A DNA stretch of 64,000 nucleotides from assembly GCF_014646355.1 (NCBI RefSeq), contig NZ_BMNH01000010.1:153888-217887 (forward strand), given 5' to 3'. A program made the translations under genes and the position numbers. The stretch comes from Nonomuraea cavernae. GTDB taxonomy: Bacteria > Actinomycetota > Actinomycetes > Streptosporangiales > Streptosporangiaceae. Numbering within the stretch: position 1 is the first letter of the stretch; the number at the start of each line of letters is the position of its first letter. Below, piece after piece: positions 42,935 to 52,481 of the stretch. The notes under the pieces are model-generated. The model had not been told where the DNA came from. It did not search any database and saw nothing but the letters and a program-made list of their open reading frames with translations.

Positions 42935-43681
42935 ATGAAATTGATTGAGACAGTGGGTCTGAGCAAGACCTTCAAGGGCGGCGTCGAGGCCGTCGGAGGC
43001 GTGGACCTGACCGTGGAGCGGGGTGAGATCGTCGGCTTCCTCGGCCCCAACGGCGCGGGCAAGACCACGACCATGCGCATGCTGACGACGCTGCTCCCGC
43101 CCACGTCCGGCACGGCCACCGTGGCCGGCCACGACCTGCTCGCCGACCCGCGCGGCGTGCGCCGGCGCATCGGCTACGTCTCGCAGGGCGGCGGGATCAA
43201 CCCCGTCGCGCCGCCGGCCAGGGAGCTCGAACTGCAGGCCATGCTGTACGGCATGCGGCGCGAGGAGGCGCGGGCCCGCACCCGCGAGGTGATGACGCGA
43301 CTCGACCTCGCCGGACTGGAGGACAGGCCAGGCGGCGCGCTCTCCGGCGGGCAGCGCCGCCGCTTCGACCTGGCGTTCGGCATGCTGCACCGGCCCGCCC
43401 TGCTCTTCCTCGACGAGCCCACCACCGGGCTCGACCCGCAGAGCCGGGCCAACCTGTGGGACCACATCCGCGCCCTGCGCGACGAGCACGGCGTGACGGT
43501 CTTCCTGACCACGCACTACCTGGACGAGGCCGACGCCCTGTGCGACCGGCTGCTGATCATCGACCACGGCCGCATCGTGGCCGAGGGCGCTCCGGCCGAG
43601 CTCAAGACCGGCGGCCGGACGCTCGACGAGGTGTTCCTCGACATCACCGGCCGGTCGCTGCGCGAGGAGGCGGGAGTATGA
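42935..43681 (+). CDS. ABC exporter ATP-binding protein, DrrA type
   Basis: 248 residues. Walker A GPNGAGKTT, signature LSGGQRRR, Walker B LLFLDEPTTGLDPQ and H-loop TTHYLDEAD. The C-terminal EVFLDITGRSLREE is typical of DrrA drug-resistance ATPases. GGAGG sits only 2 nt before ATG 42935, which is tight. Its stop overlaps the permease start (ATGA). It probably exports a drug or lipid under TetR control. Confidence 0.9.
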   Translation: MKLIETVGLSKTFKGGVEAVGGVDLTVERGEIVGFLGPNGAGKTTTMRMLTTLLPPTSGTATVAGHDLLADPRGVRRRIGYVSQGGGINPVAPPARELELQAMLYGMRREEARARTREVMTRLDLAGLEDRPGGALSGGQRRRFDLAFGMLHRPALLFLDEPTTGLDPQSRANLWDHIRALRDEHGVTVFLTTHYLDEADALCDRLLIIDHGRIVAEGAPAELKTGGRTLDEVFLDITGRSLREEAGV

Positions 43682-44448
43682 CGATCACGGCGGAGGCCCT
43701 GGCCGGGCGCGGGCGGTTCCCGGTGCTGCGCGACACCTGGCTGCTGTTCCGCCACGACCTGGGCGCCACCCTGCGGCAGAGGGTCGGCCTCGTCTTCGGC
43801 GCCACGCAGCCGCTGCTCTTCCTCGTGCTGTTCGGGCCGATCTTCGCCACCTTCGGCACCTGGGAGACCCTGGTGCCCGGGCTGATTCTGCAGCTCGGGC
43901 TGCTGAGCTCCGGCATGGCGGGGTTCGGGGTCGTCTTCGAGAAGCGCTCGGGGGTGCTGGAGCGGATGCGGGTCACCCCGGCCAGTCGCCTGGCCCTGTT
44001 GCTCGGGCGGGTGCTCAACAACGCGGTGACGCTGATCCTGCAGACCCTGCTGCTGTTGGCGGCCGGCTTCGCCTTCGGCCTGCGGGCGCCCGCCACCGGG
44101 CTGCTGGCCGGGCTGGCGCTGGTGGTGGTGCTGGGGATGAGCCTGGCGGCGCTGTCCTACGCCGCCGCGCTCACCATGAACGAGCAACTGTTCGCGCCGG
44201 TCATATCGACCGTGGTGGTGCCGCTCATGCTGCTGTCGGGCTCGTTCCTGCCGATGTCGATGGCGCCCGGCTGGCTCGACGCGCTCTCGCGCCTCAGCCC
44301 GTTCAGGTACGTGCTCGAGGCGCTGCGCGAGTTGTTCGCCGGGCGCTACCTCACCGGCACCGTCGGCGCCGGCGTCGCGGTGACCGTGGTCTTCGCCGTG
44401 GTCAGCCTGGCCGTCGGGACCCGGGTGATCGGCCGGGTGAACGCCTGA
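43678..44448 (+). CDS. ABC-2 type permease, DrrB type
   Basis: 256 residues with six membrane helices: VGLVFGATQPLLFLVLFGPIF first, LLLLAAGFAF and LLAGLALVVVLGMSLAAL in the middle, AVTVVFAVVSLAVG last. SGVLERMRVTPASRLALLLGRVL is the conserved coupling segment of ABC-2 exporters, and LSRLSPFRYVLEALRELFAG precedes the last helix. Translationally coupled to the ATPase gene. Confidence 0.9.
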   Translation: MTITAEALAGRGRFPVLRDTWLLFRHDLGATLRQRVGLVFGATQPLLFLVLFGPIFATFGTWETLVPGLILQLGLLSSGMAGFGVVFEKRSGVLERMRVTPASRLALLLGRVLNNAVTLILQTLLLLAAGFAFGLRAPATGLLAGLALVVVLGMSLAALSYAAALTMNEQLFAPVISTVVVPLMLLSGSFLPMSMAPGWLDALSRLSPFRYVLEALRELFAGRYLTGTVGAGVAVTVVFAVVSLAVGTRVIGRVNA

Positions 44449-44454
44449 CCCGTC

Positions 44455-45813
44455 TCAGCCGAGGCTCTTGGCCCTGCGGCGGAGCGCGGCGATGATCCCG
44501 GCCGGGTCGATGGTCCCGTAGCCGTAGTCGTAGTCGAAGCCCACCTCGCTGCGGTCGTCGGCGGTGCGGCGCAGCAGCGAGCGCAGCTGCGACGGTGACA
44601 GCCGTGAGGAGGGCCACCGGGTGCGGACGGCGGCGACCAGCCCGGCCGCGACCGGCGTCGCCGCCGACGTGCCCGAGTCGGCCTCGCCCTCACCGAACGC
44701 CTTGGACCCCGAGAAGTGCGTGTAGGCGCAGAGGTCGGGCTTGCGCGAGGTGAGCCGCCCCGGACCCTGCGAGGAGTAGCCGACCCGGCCGCCGTTGACG
44801 TCGACGCCGCCCACCGACAGGGCCTTGGGATGGGAGTTGGCCCCGGCGATCGGCCGGTCCGGATAGGCGCACCGGCCGTCCCGGCACTCGCGCCCGCAGT
44901 TGCCCGCCGCGAACAGCACGTCCGCGCCCGCCTGGTCGAGAGCGGCCACCATCAGGTTGAACGGGTGCGCCGCGTTGTCGGAGTAGTTGCCCGGATGGCC
45001 GACCGGAAAGTCCCATTCGGGGGAGAACGAGCCCCACGAGTTGGAGACCACCAGCGCCCTGGACGCCTCGGGCTGCGCGTTGAGCACCGTGTAGAGGTGC
45101 GCGAACGCCGCCACGGCGTCGGACAGCAGGCCGTCGAGCGCCGAGCCGCCGGGCCGGGTGGACAGCAGCACCGGGACGTCGAGCACGGACGCCTGGGGCG
45201 CGCCGATGAGCGTGTCGAAGGCGCACATCGTGCCGTGGTCGACCTCGAACTCGCCCGGCCTGCCGGTCACGCCCGTGGGGCACCAGCTTCGCTGGGCGTC
45301 GAGCGTGACGTTCCTGCCGAGCTGCCGGGTGACGTGGGCGGTGTTGACGCCGGTGTCGAGCACGGCCACGGCCACCCCCGCGCCGTCGAGCCCCTCGGCG
45401 CCCAGGCCGGCGACGTCGAGCAGCCGCTCCACGTCGTGCCAGTCGCCGACCGGCGGGTCGCCTCCGCAGGTCAGCGAGGACTCGATGACCGGATCGGCGA
45501 ACACGCCGGCCACGTCGGGGCGCAGCGTCTGCAGCAGGGTCACCCGGGTGGCGAGCTCGTCGTCGGAGATCGTGCCCCGCACCAGCACCGAGGCGTCCTC
45601 GGCGGCCAGCGAGAAGCCGAGCGGCTGGTTGAGGGAGAGCGGGTCGCCGCCCGCCGCCGGGATCGGCCGGGGCACGGCGACCGGGGCGAAGCCGGCGTCG
45701 AGCTCGACCCCGGGCAGGCCGTCGGCCACGTCGGCCGTGGTGACCGCGCGGGCCGGGTCGGTGACGGCCGCGACCAGGTCGGGGGAGGGGCGGAGCTGGA
45801 TCAGGACCCGCAT
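44455..45813 (-). CDS. Subtilisin-family (S8) serine peptidase without signal peptide
   Basis: 452 residues. The catalytic triad is visible: Asp in VAVAVLDTGVN, His in EVDHGTMCAF, Ser in ADSGTSAATPVAAG; the oxyanion Asn is in FAAGNCG. About 140 residues precede the catalytic domain and show no secretion signal, so it is probably cytosolic or exported by another route. Cysteines cluster unusually around the oxyanion loop (GNCGRECRDGRCAYP). ATG 45813 opens MRVLIQLRPSPDL. Convergent with the exporter permease gene (6-bp gap). Confidence 0.87.
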   Translation of the reverse strand: MRVLIQLRPSPDLVAAVTDPARAVTTADVADGLPGVELDAGFAPVAVPRPIPAAGGDPLSLNQPLGFSLAAEDASVLVRGTISDDELATRVTLLQTLRPDVAGVFADPVIESSLTCGGDPPVGDWHDVERLLDVAGLGAEGLDGAGVAVAVLDTGVNTAHVTRQLGRNVTLDAQRSWCPTGVTGRPGEFEVDHGTMCAFDTLIGAPQASVLDVPVLLSTRPGGSALDGLLSDAVAAFAHLYTVLNAQPEASRALVVSNSWGSFSPEWDFPVGHPGNYSDNAAHPFNLMVAALDQAGADVLFAAGNCGRECRDGRCAYPDRPIAGANSHPKALSVGGVDVNGGRVGYSSQGPGRLTSRKPDLCAYTHFSGSKAFGEGEADSGTSAATPVAAGLVAAVRTRWPSSRLSPSQLRSLLRRTADDRSEVGFDYDYGYGTIDPAGIIAALRRRAKSLG

Positions 45814-45996
45814 GAGTCACCACCGGTCGTGTGGGGGAAACGAACGTCCCCACATTCCTCCATCCGCACGGGCGCGTCCAGCGGTTCATAAGGGATGTGA
45901 CCTGCTGAGATGCCTTAATCCGGACAGAAGTGCTTGTCGGTCGTTCCCGAGCGTCAGGCTTCCGTGTTCCCGGTCCGTTCATTACGGTGATTGCCC

Positions 45997-48033
45997 ATGA
46001 CGCTCCAGGCCCAGCAGACGGTCACAGCCGGCACCGGAGACCACTGGCTGGCGGTGCGCCCGAGACTCATCCTCGCCAGCGCCTTCATGCTCTTCCTGGA
46101 GCTGGCGCTGATCCGGTGGACCGGGTCCAACATCGTGCACCTGAGCTACTTCACCAACTTCGTGCTGCTCGGCTCGTTCCTCGGCATCGGGCTCGGGTTC
46201 CTGCGCGTGGGCAGGTCCAAGCGGCAGCCCTACTACTCGCCCGTGGTGCTGTTCGGCCTGGTGATCGTCGTCCTGACGTTCCCCGTCACCGTCGACCGCG
46301 ACACCGAGGGCGTCCTCTACTGGACGAGCCTGGCGACCACCGGGCCGCCCGCCTGGCTCATCCTGCCGGTGATCTTCTGCGCGGCGGCGCTGGTCCTCAT
46401 GGGCCCGGCCGAGCTGGTCGGCCGCTGCTTCCCCGAGCTGCCGCGCCTGGAGGCCTACCGCTACGACCTGATCGGCAGCCTCACCGGCATCGCCGCGTTC
46501 ACCGCCCTGTCGTTCCTGAGCGCGCCGCCCATCTTCTGGGGACTGATCGCCGCCGTCGCCTACGCGCTGCTGCTCGTGCCCCGGCCGCTCGTCACCTACC
46601 TCGGCTTCGTGGTGGTGCCGTCGCTCGCCGTCGTGGGGCTGCTGCTGGCCGAGACGCTCACCGCCGGCGCCCTGTGGTCGCCCTACTACAAGGTGACCTT
46701 CCGGCAGTTCGAGCAGCTCGGCGTGCCGGTGACCGACATCGCCGTCAACGGCATCCCGCACCAGCAGGCCGTGCCCGCCGCCGCCCGCCTGGAATGGGAG
46801 CGGCAGTACGGCCTGCCGTACGAACGCGTCACCAGCCCGCCGAAGGACGTGCTCATCGTCGGGGCGGGCAGCGGCACCGACGTCGCGATCGCGCTGTCCA
46901 AGGGCGCCGGCCACGTCGACGCCGTCGAGATCGACCCCAAGCTGCGCGAGCTCGGCGGCTCCACCCACCCCGACCACCCCTACGACGACCCTCGCGTGAC
47001 AACGCACGTCACCGACGGCCGGGCGTTCCTCGAACGCACCTCCAGGCGCTACGACCTGATCCTGTTCGCGCTGCCCGACTCGCTCACGCTGGTGTCGGGG
47101 GCCAGCTCGCTGCGGCTGGAGAGCTACCTGTTCACCGAGGAGGCGATGCGGGCCGCCCGCGCCCACCTCAAACCCGGCGGCGCGTTCTCCATGTACAACT
47201 ACTACCGGGAGACCTGGCTGGTCGACCGGCTCGCCTCCACCGTGCAGAGCGCCTTCGGCCACAAGCCGTGCGTCGACGTGGTGAGCACCGCCGGGCAGCA
47301 GGCCGTCATCACGGCCGGCTTCACCCCCGAGGCCCAGCGCTGCGCCGCGCCCTGGGCCGGGGCCACGGCCGGCACGCCGCCGCCCGCGCTCGACGACCGG
47401 CCCTTCCTCTACCTCAAGGACGGCGACATCCCGCCGATCTACCTCATCACGCTCGGGCTGATCCTCGCCGTCAGCCTGCTGGCCGTGCGCGTCGTGGCCG
47501 GCCCCTACCGGCGGATGCGCCCGTACGCCGACCTGTTCCTGCTGGGCGTGGCCTTCATGCTGCTGGAGACCAAGAGCGTGACCGGGTTCGCGCTGCTGTT
47601 CGGCACCACGTGGGTGGTCAACGCGATCGTGTTCGCCGGGGTGCTCGTGGCCGTCCTCGCCGCCGTCGAGGTGACCCGCCGCTTCCGCACCCCGCCCCTG
47701 CCGGTCATGTACGCCGTGCTCCTCGGCGGGCTGGCGCTGGCCTGGCTGGTGCCCAACGCCTGGCTGCTGTCGCTGCCGTTGCCGCTGCGGGCGGTGGCCG
47801 CCGTGACGGTGGCGTTCCTGCCGATCTTCGCGGCGAACGTGGTGTTCGCCAAGCGCTTCGCCGAGACGGCCGACGCGACGACCTCGTTCGGGGCCAACCT
47901 GCTGGGCGCGATGGTGGGCGGGTGCCTGGAGTACCTCGCCCTGGTCATCGGCTACCAGGGGCTGTTGATCGTGGCCGCCGTCCTCTACCTGGGCGCCCTC
48001 GCCCTGCTGCCCCGAAGGCCGGCCCTGGTCTGA
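45997..48033 (+). CDS. Membrane protein with embedded spermidine-synthase-like domain
   Basis: 678 residues. Six or more membrane helices lead into a Rossmann methyltransferase-like domain at about 285-400: KDVLIVGAGSGTDVAIAL, HVDAVEIDPKLRELGG, HVTDGRAFLERTSRRYDLILFALPD. The order matches polyamine-synthase-like folds. Several more helices follow (ADLFLLGVAFMLLETKSVTG and onward). Such SpeE-like membrane fusions are common but uncharacterised in actinobacteria. Substrate unknown. ATG 45997 is chosen over TTG 45991. Confidence 0.82.
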   Translation: MTLQAQQTVTAGTGDHWLAVRPRLILASAFMLFLELALIRWTGSNIVHLSYFTNFVLLGSFLGIGLGFLRVGRSKRQPYYSPVVLFGLVIVVLTFPVTVDRDTEGVLYWTSLATTGPPAWLILPVIFCAAALVLMGPAELVGRCFPELPRLEAYRYDLIGSLTGIAAFTALSFLSAPPIFWGLIAAVAYALLLVPRPLVTYLGFVVVPSLAVVGLLLAETLTAGALWSPYYKVTFRQFEQLGVPVTDIAVNGIPHQQAVPAAARLEWERQYGLPYERVTSPPKDVLIVGAGSGTDVAIALSKGAGHVDAVEIDPKLRELGGSTHPDHPYDDPRVTTHVTDGRAFLERTSRRYDLILFALPDSLTLVSGASSLRLESYLFTEEAMRAARAHLKPGGAFSMYNYYRETWLVDRLASTVQSAFGHKPCVDVVSTAGQQAVITAGFTPEAQRCAAPWAGATAGTPPPALDDRPFLYLKDGDIPPIYLITLGLILAVSLLAVRVVAGPYRRMRPYADLFLLGVAFMLLETKSVTGFALLFGTTWVVNAIVFAGVLVAVLAAVEVTRRFRTPPLPVMYAVLLGGLALAWLVPNAWLLSLPLPLRAVAAVTVAFLPIFAANVVFAKRFAETADATTSFGANLLGAMVGGCLEYLALVIGYQGLLIVAAVLYLGALALLPRRPALV

Positions 48034-48042
48034 CCCGCCCCT

Positions 48043-48094
48043 GTCTGACCCGCCCTTGCCTGACCGGCCTTCGTCGGACCAGGGCGGGTCAGAC
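48043..48094. terminator. Bidirectional terminator
   Basis: Perfect 14-bp stem, GTCTGACCCGCCCT (48043-48056) with AGGGCGGGTCAGAC (48081-48094), between the convergent SpeE-like and LCP genes. Confidence 0.8.
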
Positions 48095-48097
48095 CGG

Positions 48098-49786
48098 TCA
48101 GAGGCCGCAGAGCTCGTCCAGGGACTCGCTGGTCTTCTGGCTGTTGCGGGTCGGGGTCTGGCTGGGCACCGCGACCCGCGTCCGGGTCGCGGTGGGCGCG
48201 GCCGAGGGGCTCCCCGGTGAGGCCGTCACGTCGGCCGTACGGGCCCGGCGGGGCCTGAGGGAGTCGGCGATGGCCTTCGCCGAGGCGCGGCGGATCTTGA
48301 CCCAGTCGGCCGACCCCGGCCAGAAGTCCGGCGGGACGAACTGCGTGCTGGTGATCCGGGCGCCCTTCACATCGAGGGCCAGGGCCACCAACGGCTCCAG
48401 GAGCTCCTGCGGGATGTTGGTCCGCGCCAGGCGCTTCGTCGCGCCGGCGATCTTGGTGAAGTTCAGCAGGATCTTGTCAGGGGTGGCCTGCTTCGCGAAC
48501 GCGCCGATGACGCAGCGCTGCCGGCCCATGCGCGAGAAGTCGTCGCTGTTGACCCGGGAGCGGCCGTACCACAGGGCCTCCTCGCCTGACAGCCGGCGGG
48601 TGCCGGCCTTGATCGTGCCCGCGGTGCCGAAGGTGCCGCCCCACTTGACGTCCTGCTCGACGCGGATCGTCAGGCCGCCGATGGCGTCCACCAGGTCCGC
48701 GAAGCCGTACATGTTCATCAGGACGTAGTAGTCGATTTTGAGGTTGAGCGTGAAGCCGACGGCGTCCATCAGGGCCCGCGGGCCCCTGTTGTGGCCGCCC
48801 ATGATGTCCGGATGATCGTTGGCGTACTGCCAGACCTCGTTGAGCAGCCCACCGTTGGGGAGTTCGGCCATGAAGCCGTTGGGGAACTGCTTGTGCAGCG
48901 GAGAGGACTGCGGGAAGCGTACGTGCTGCAGGTTGCGCGGCAGGCTGAACAGCACCGTGTTGCCGGTCGCGATGTGCACGCTGGCCACGTTCATGCTGTC
49001 GGTCCGCACCCCGGTGCGGTTGCCCGCCGCGTCACCGCCGACCAGCAGGAAGTTCACCCTCTCCTTGCCGTTCCACGGGTCCTCCTTCTTGACCGGGGCG
49101 ACGTCGGGATCGGTGGATCCGCTGCGGAAGATCTGGTGCAGCGTGTCCCGCGCCGTCAGCACGGTGTTGGCGGTGAGGGCGAAGGGCGCCATCACGGTCA
49201 CGCAGAGCATGCCGACCGCGATGCCCGAGACGATCTGGCCCTGCTGGTTGAGCCGGTTGGGGTTGAGCGCCACGTACGAGGTCACCAACAGGGCGAACCA
49301 GGCCAGCGCGCCCAGCGAGGCGAGGGTGATGACGGTCACCAGGGAGCCGTTGCTGATCAGCGTGCCGACGTTGTCCGCGTTGCGGGTCAGCGCGAAGGCC
49401 AGCGCGGCGAGCAGCAGCGCGGCGTACACGCCGAGCAGCGCGAGCCCGGTGCGCCGGTGACCGGCGCGCAGGTGCGCGGCGCCGGGCACGATGGCGGACA
49501 GTGCTGTCCAGCCGAGGATGGATCCGGCGTTGAGCGGCTTGGCGAAGCGGGGCGGCGCGCCGGCTCGGCCCGGGCGCGAACCGGCCTGGGGGGCGGTCCG
49601 CTGCCCGGCCTGAGGGTTGGTCTGGGGGCCGGGGTGCGGGCCGGGCGGCCGTGCGGCTGGTGGACCGGGTTCGGCGGGAGGAGGCGCCGGAGGGCCGGAC
49701 TCGGCGCCCGACGCCGCACGAGGACGGCGTGAGGAGCGTCGTTTCCGGCCCCCCGGCGTGGTGCCCGCCCCTTCGCGCTTGCTCAC
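48098..49786 (-). CDS. LytR-CpsA-Psr (LCP) family cell-wall glycopolymer ligase
   Basis: 562 residues. A Pro/Arg-rich cytoplasmic head of about 80 residues leads into four membrane helices, then the extracytoplasmic LCP domain. It has the arginine/aspartate motifs binding polyprenyl phosphate: GVRTDSMNVASVHIATG, FSLPRNLQHVRFP, NEVWQYANDHP, DYYVLMNMYGFADLVDAIGGL and EALWYGRSRVNSDDFSRMGRQ. A Thr/Ser/Pro tail ends the protein. LCP enzymes attach teichoic-acid-like or other polymers to peptidoglycan. GTG 49786 has AAGGAG at 6 nt. Confidence 0.92.
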   Translation of the reverse strand: MSKREGAGTTPGGRKRRSSRRPRAASGAESGPPAPPPAEPGPPAARPPGPHPGPQTNPQAGQRTAPQAGSRPGRAGAPPRFAKPLNAGSILGWTALSAIVPGAAHLRAGHRRTGLALLGVYAALLLAALAFALTRNADNVGTLISNGSLVTVITLASLGALAWFALLVTSYVALNPNRLNQQGQIVSGIAVGMLCVTVMAPFALTANTVLTARDTLHQIFRSGSTDPDVAPVKKEDPWNGKERVNFLLVGGDAAGNRTGVRTDSMNVASVHIATGNTVLFSLPRNLQHVRFPQSSPLHKQFPNGFMAELPNGGLLNEVWQYANDHPDIMGGHNRGPRALMDAVGFTLNLKIDYYVLMNMYGFADLVDAIGGLTIRVEQDVKWGGTFGTAGTIKAGTRRLSGEEALWYGRSRVNSDDFSRMGRQRCVIGAFAKQATPDKILLNFTKIAGATKRLARTNIPQELLEPLVALALDVKGARITSTQFVPPDFWPGSADWVKIRRASAKAIADSLRPRRARTADVTASPGSPSAAPTATRTRVAVPSQTPTRNSQKTSESLDELCGL

Positions 49787-49853
49787 ACCGGCTCCTTAAC
49801 GCCTGCCAGGCAAAACTTGGTTCTGCTCCCCGTTTGAGCACAAGATTGCCAGG

Positions 49854-49886
49854 ATTCTAGTCCCCATATAGGGACATCAAAGACAT
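49854..49886 (-). promoter_or_regulatory. Candidate promoter with dyad before LCP gene
   Basis: On the minus strand, TTGATG and TAGAAT are 15 nt apart with the inverted repeat GTCCC-CATATA-GGGAC (49860-49875) between them. Tentative. Confidence 0.28.
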
Positions 49887-49918
49887 GTGCCCAAGCTGAG
49901 ATGAACCTGGCGTGACCG

Positions 49919-51280
49919 TCAGGACGTCGTCGAGGAGGGCGCCATCCAGGTGTTGCACTGGTACGTCTGATTCTTCTGCCAGCCCTGCCTGAACCACCGG
50001 TTGTTGTTCACCATGGAGCCGTGGTCCCGCGGGTGACCGGGTTGGTCGCCCAGCCGGCTGTAGAACCAGAACAGGCGGCTGCGGTTGGCCGCGCCGATCG
50101 GGTAGGACGTGGCCACCGACCGCATCCACATGCCGCCGAAACAGGTGGCCTGGAGTTCCAGCCTTCTGCTGAGCGCCAGCTTCCCGCTCCTGTTGCCCGA
50201 CTCCAGTGTCCGCGACCACCAGGAGTTCATCAGGCCCGACAGGTTCTGCACGTGGTGGCCGTACTCGTGGGCCATCATGCTGATGATCCCGCCGTTCCAC
50301 GTGATGATCTGGCCGTAGCCGAGGGCGTTGCCGTTGCCCTTGGACATGGCCGAGGTGGAGGCGTAGATCGTGTTGTTGCGGGGGCAGTAGTACGGCACCA
50401 TGGACCCCGCCGACGGGTAGTCGCCGCAGGCCCCCCGGCCGCGCCCCTGCGCGATCGCGTAACCCGGCGGGCTGAAGTCGATGCCCTGCTCCCGCAGGAT
50501 CGGCCCCCACGCTCGGTCCATGCACTTGCCCGTCTTCAGGATCAGCGCCTTGAGCTGGGCGTGGTTGAAGATGTTCGCGTTGCCCGCCCGGCAGCCGACC
50601 CTGGGCAGCGCCCCCGCCCGGTAGAGGGTGTTGTTCTTCAGGCTCGTGTCGAGCGTGACCTGCTTGGGCGGGGTGACCGTGGTGTCCTGTGTCGGCCGCC
50701 GGGTCGGCCTGCCGGTCGCGCCGTCGTCGTCGTCGCGCTCGCTCGGTCGCTCGGACGGCGTGTAGCTGGGGATCGCGACCGGGTTGGTGGTCTCCGACCG
50801 GGAGGAGTCCTTGAACGCCACCGAGCCGATCACGATCAGCACGAACAGCGCCGCCATCGAGCCGAACACGATCCCGAGAATCCCGGCCGCCCCCATGCCC
50901 GACTTCCTGCGCGGGGGTGGCGGCCACTGCCCATAGGGCCCGTGCATGGGCGGCGGAGGCGGCGTCGGCGGGCGCGAGGGCGGCCAGGCCTGAGGCGGCG
51001 GGGGCGGGGGCGGGGGCTGCTGCGGGTAGGGCATCCCCCGGTGCCCGGGTAAGGGCTGCTGGTACGGCCGGCCCTGCGGCTGCTGGTAGGGCTGCCCTTG
51101 TGGTGGATAGGGCTGCTGGTACGGCTGCCCCTGCGGCACGGGCGGGTAGGGGTGCTGGTAAGGCGGACTCTGGGGCCGCGCTCCCCCCTGCGCCGGGGGA
51201 GGCCACGGGAGGGATCGTGGCCGCTGGGGCTGTCCGGGCTCTGGTGGCAGGGGTGGATGCTGCCCGTTGCCTGTCACCAT
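49919..51280 (-). CDS. Neutral zinc metallopeptidase (PF04228, YpfJ-like)
   Basis: 453 residues. A Pro/Gln/Tyr-rich N-terminal region of about 120 residues includes repeats of GQPYQQP. One membrane helix follows (GAAGILGIVFGSMAALFVLIVIG), so the catalytic domain lies outside. The zinc motif is SMMAHEYGHHVQNLSG, with a third-ligand Glu in RRLELQATCF. The C-terminus has conserved HPRDHGSMVNNNRWFRQG. Substrate unknown. It precedes the LCP gene on the same strand with its own promoter between them. Confidence 0.9.
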   Translation of the reverse strand: MVTGNGQHPPLPPEPGQPQRPRSLPWPPPAQGGARPQSPPYQHPYPPVPQGQPYQQPYPPQGQPYQQPQGRPYQQPLPGHRGMPYPQQPPPPPPPPQAWPPSRPPTPPPPPMHGPYGQWPPPPRRKSGMGAAGILGIVFGSMAALFVLIVIGSVAFKDSSRSETTNPVAIPSYTPSERPSERDDDDGATGRPTRRPTQDTTVTPPKQVTLDTSLKNNTLYRAGALPRVGCRAGNANIFNHAQLKALILKTGKCMDRAWGPILREQGIDFSPPGYAIAQGRGRGACGDYPSAGSMVPYYCPRNNTIYASTSAMSKGNGNALGYGQIITWNGGIISMMAHEYGHHVQNLSGLMNSWWSRTLESGNRSGKLALSRRLELQATCFGGMWMRSVATSYPIGAANRSRLFWFYSRLGDQPGHPRDHGSMVNNNRWFRQGWQKNQTYQCNTWMAPSSTTS

Positions 51281-51478
51281 GTCGCCCCCTGTGGTCGTTC
51301 GTCCGTATTAAGCGACTTGTGTGGTCGCTCCCCGGACCTTTGTCAAATTTGGGGCAGAAGCATACTGATTTATCACCCGTCACGGATGTGACAGCGCTCG
51401 GTTACAGTCCGAAATCATTCGAGGTGATCTCCGCTATGTTCCCCACCGCGCGGCAGGCGTTGTCCTAGCTTCTTCAGC

Positions 51479-52348
51479 ATGAACCTCCAGCAGCTCCGCT
51501 ACGTGGTCGCGACTGCGGAGCACCGCACCATGACTGACGCGGCCAGGTCGCTCTACATCGCGCAGCCTGCGCTTTCGCGCGCGATCCGGGATCTGGAACG
51601 CGAGCTCGGCATGACGCTCTTCGCCCGCTCGGGACGCGGCGTCGTGGTCACCGCACAGGGCCGCCGGGTGGTCAAGCTCGCCCGCGAGGCGCTCGACGCC
51701 GTCCGCGAGATCGAGGGCCTGGCCAACCACACCGGATCGGCGGAGGCGGAGCTGCGCATCGCCTCCACCCCGAGCCTCGAACCCGGCCTCGCGGGGCGGC
51801 TGCTGCCCGCCTACGCGGCCGAGCATCCGGGCGTCCGCGTCCACATCGTGCGCTGCGAGGGCCGCGAGGCCGTCGTCAGCGCGATCAGGGAGCAGCGGGC
51901 CGATCTCGGGCTGACCGATCTGCCGGTGCCCACCGACCTCGTCACCCACCCGCTCGAACGCCAGGAGATCGTGCTGATCTCCCCGCCCGGCCTCGAACTG
52001 CCCAGTCCCGTCCCCATGGGCCGGCTCGACGGCATGCGGCTGGCCCTGCCCGCGCGCGGCAGCGTGCGGCGCAGAGAGCTCGACGCGATGTTCGGCAAGT
52101 ACGCCGTCAACCCCGTGGTCGTGCTCGAGACCGACGAACGCAACGGCTGGCTCAAGGCCGCGCGCAGCGGCCAGGCGTCCCTGCTGTGGTATCGGGGCAT
52201 GGCCGAGCAGGCCAGCAGGGCGGGCCTCGTGGTGCGCTCGCTCGATCCGGCCGTGCGGCGCGTCATCGCCGTGGTGCACGCCCGCCGCCGCCTGCCGCTG
52301 ATCGCCCAGGACTTCCTGTCCACCGCCGAGAAGGGCACCGCCGCCTGA
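51479..52348 (+). CDS. LysR-family transcriptional regulator
   Basis: 289 residues. N-terminal winged helix: MNLQQLRYVVATAEHRTMTDAARSLYIAQPALSRAIRDLERELG. The effector domain begins ELRIASTPSLEPGLAG and includes EQRADLGLTDLPVP. No divergent target is obvious, since the upstream neighbour is the metallopeptidase; the downstream folP2 is 133 bp away on the same strand. Confidence 0.9.
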   Translation: MNLQQLRYVVATAEHRTMTDAARSLYIAQPALSRAIRDLERELGMTLFARSGRGVVVTAQGRRVVKLAREALDAVREIEGLANHTGSAEAELRIASTPSLEPGLAGRLLPAYAAEHPGVRVHIVRCEGREAVVSAIREQRADLGLTDLPVPTDLVTHPLERQEIVLISPPGLELPSPVPMGRLDGMRLALPARGSVRRRELDAMFGKYAVNPVVVLETDERNGWLKAARSGQASLLWYRGMAEQASRAGLVVRSLDPAVRRVIAVVHARRRLPLIAQDFLSTAEKGTAA

Positions 52349-52481
52349 CCGCTCGGCCGGGCCCGCTCCCTCCTCACGCCCCGCCACGCGGGGCCGCGTG
52401 ATCCCTTCCCCGCACGAAGCCCGCCATCGGCGCGCGCCCGCCCTGCCGTACCCCGTCGCGGGCGGCGCGGTACGCTCGCCG

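Noticed and set aside
45930..48728. 932-codon plus-strand frame over the SpeE-like and LCP genes
   Set aside because: Runs in the wrong frame through a clear membrane protein and antisense into the LCP gene; Arg/Ala/Gly-rich.
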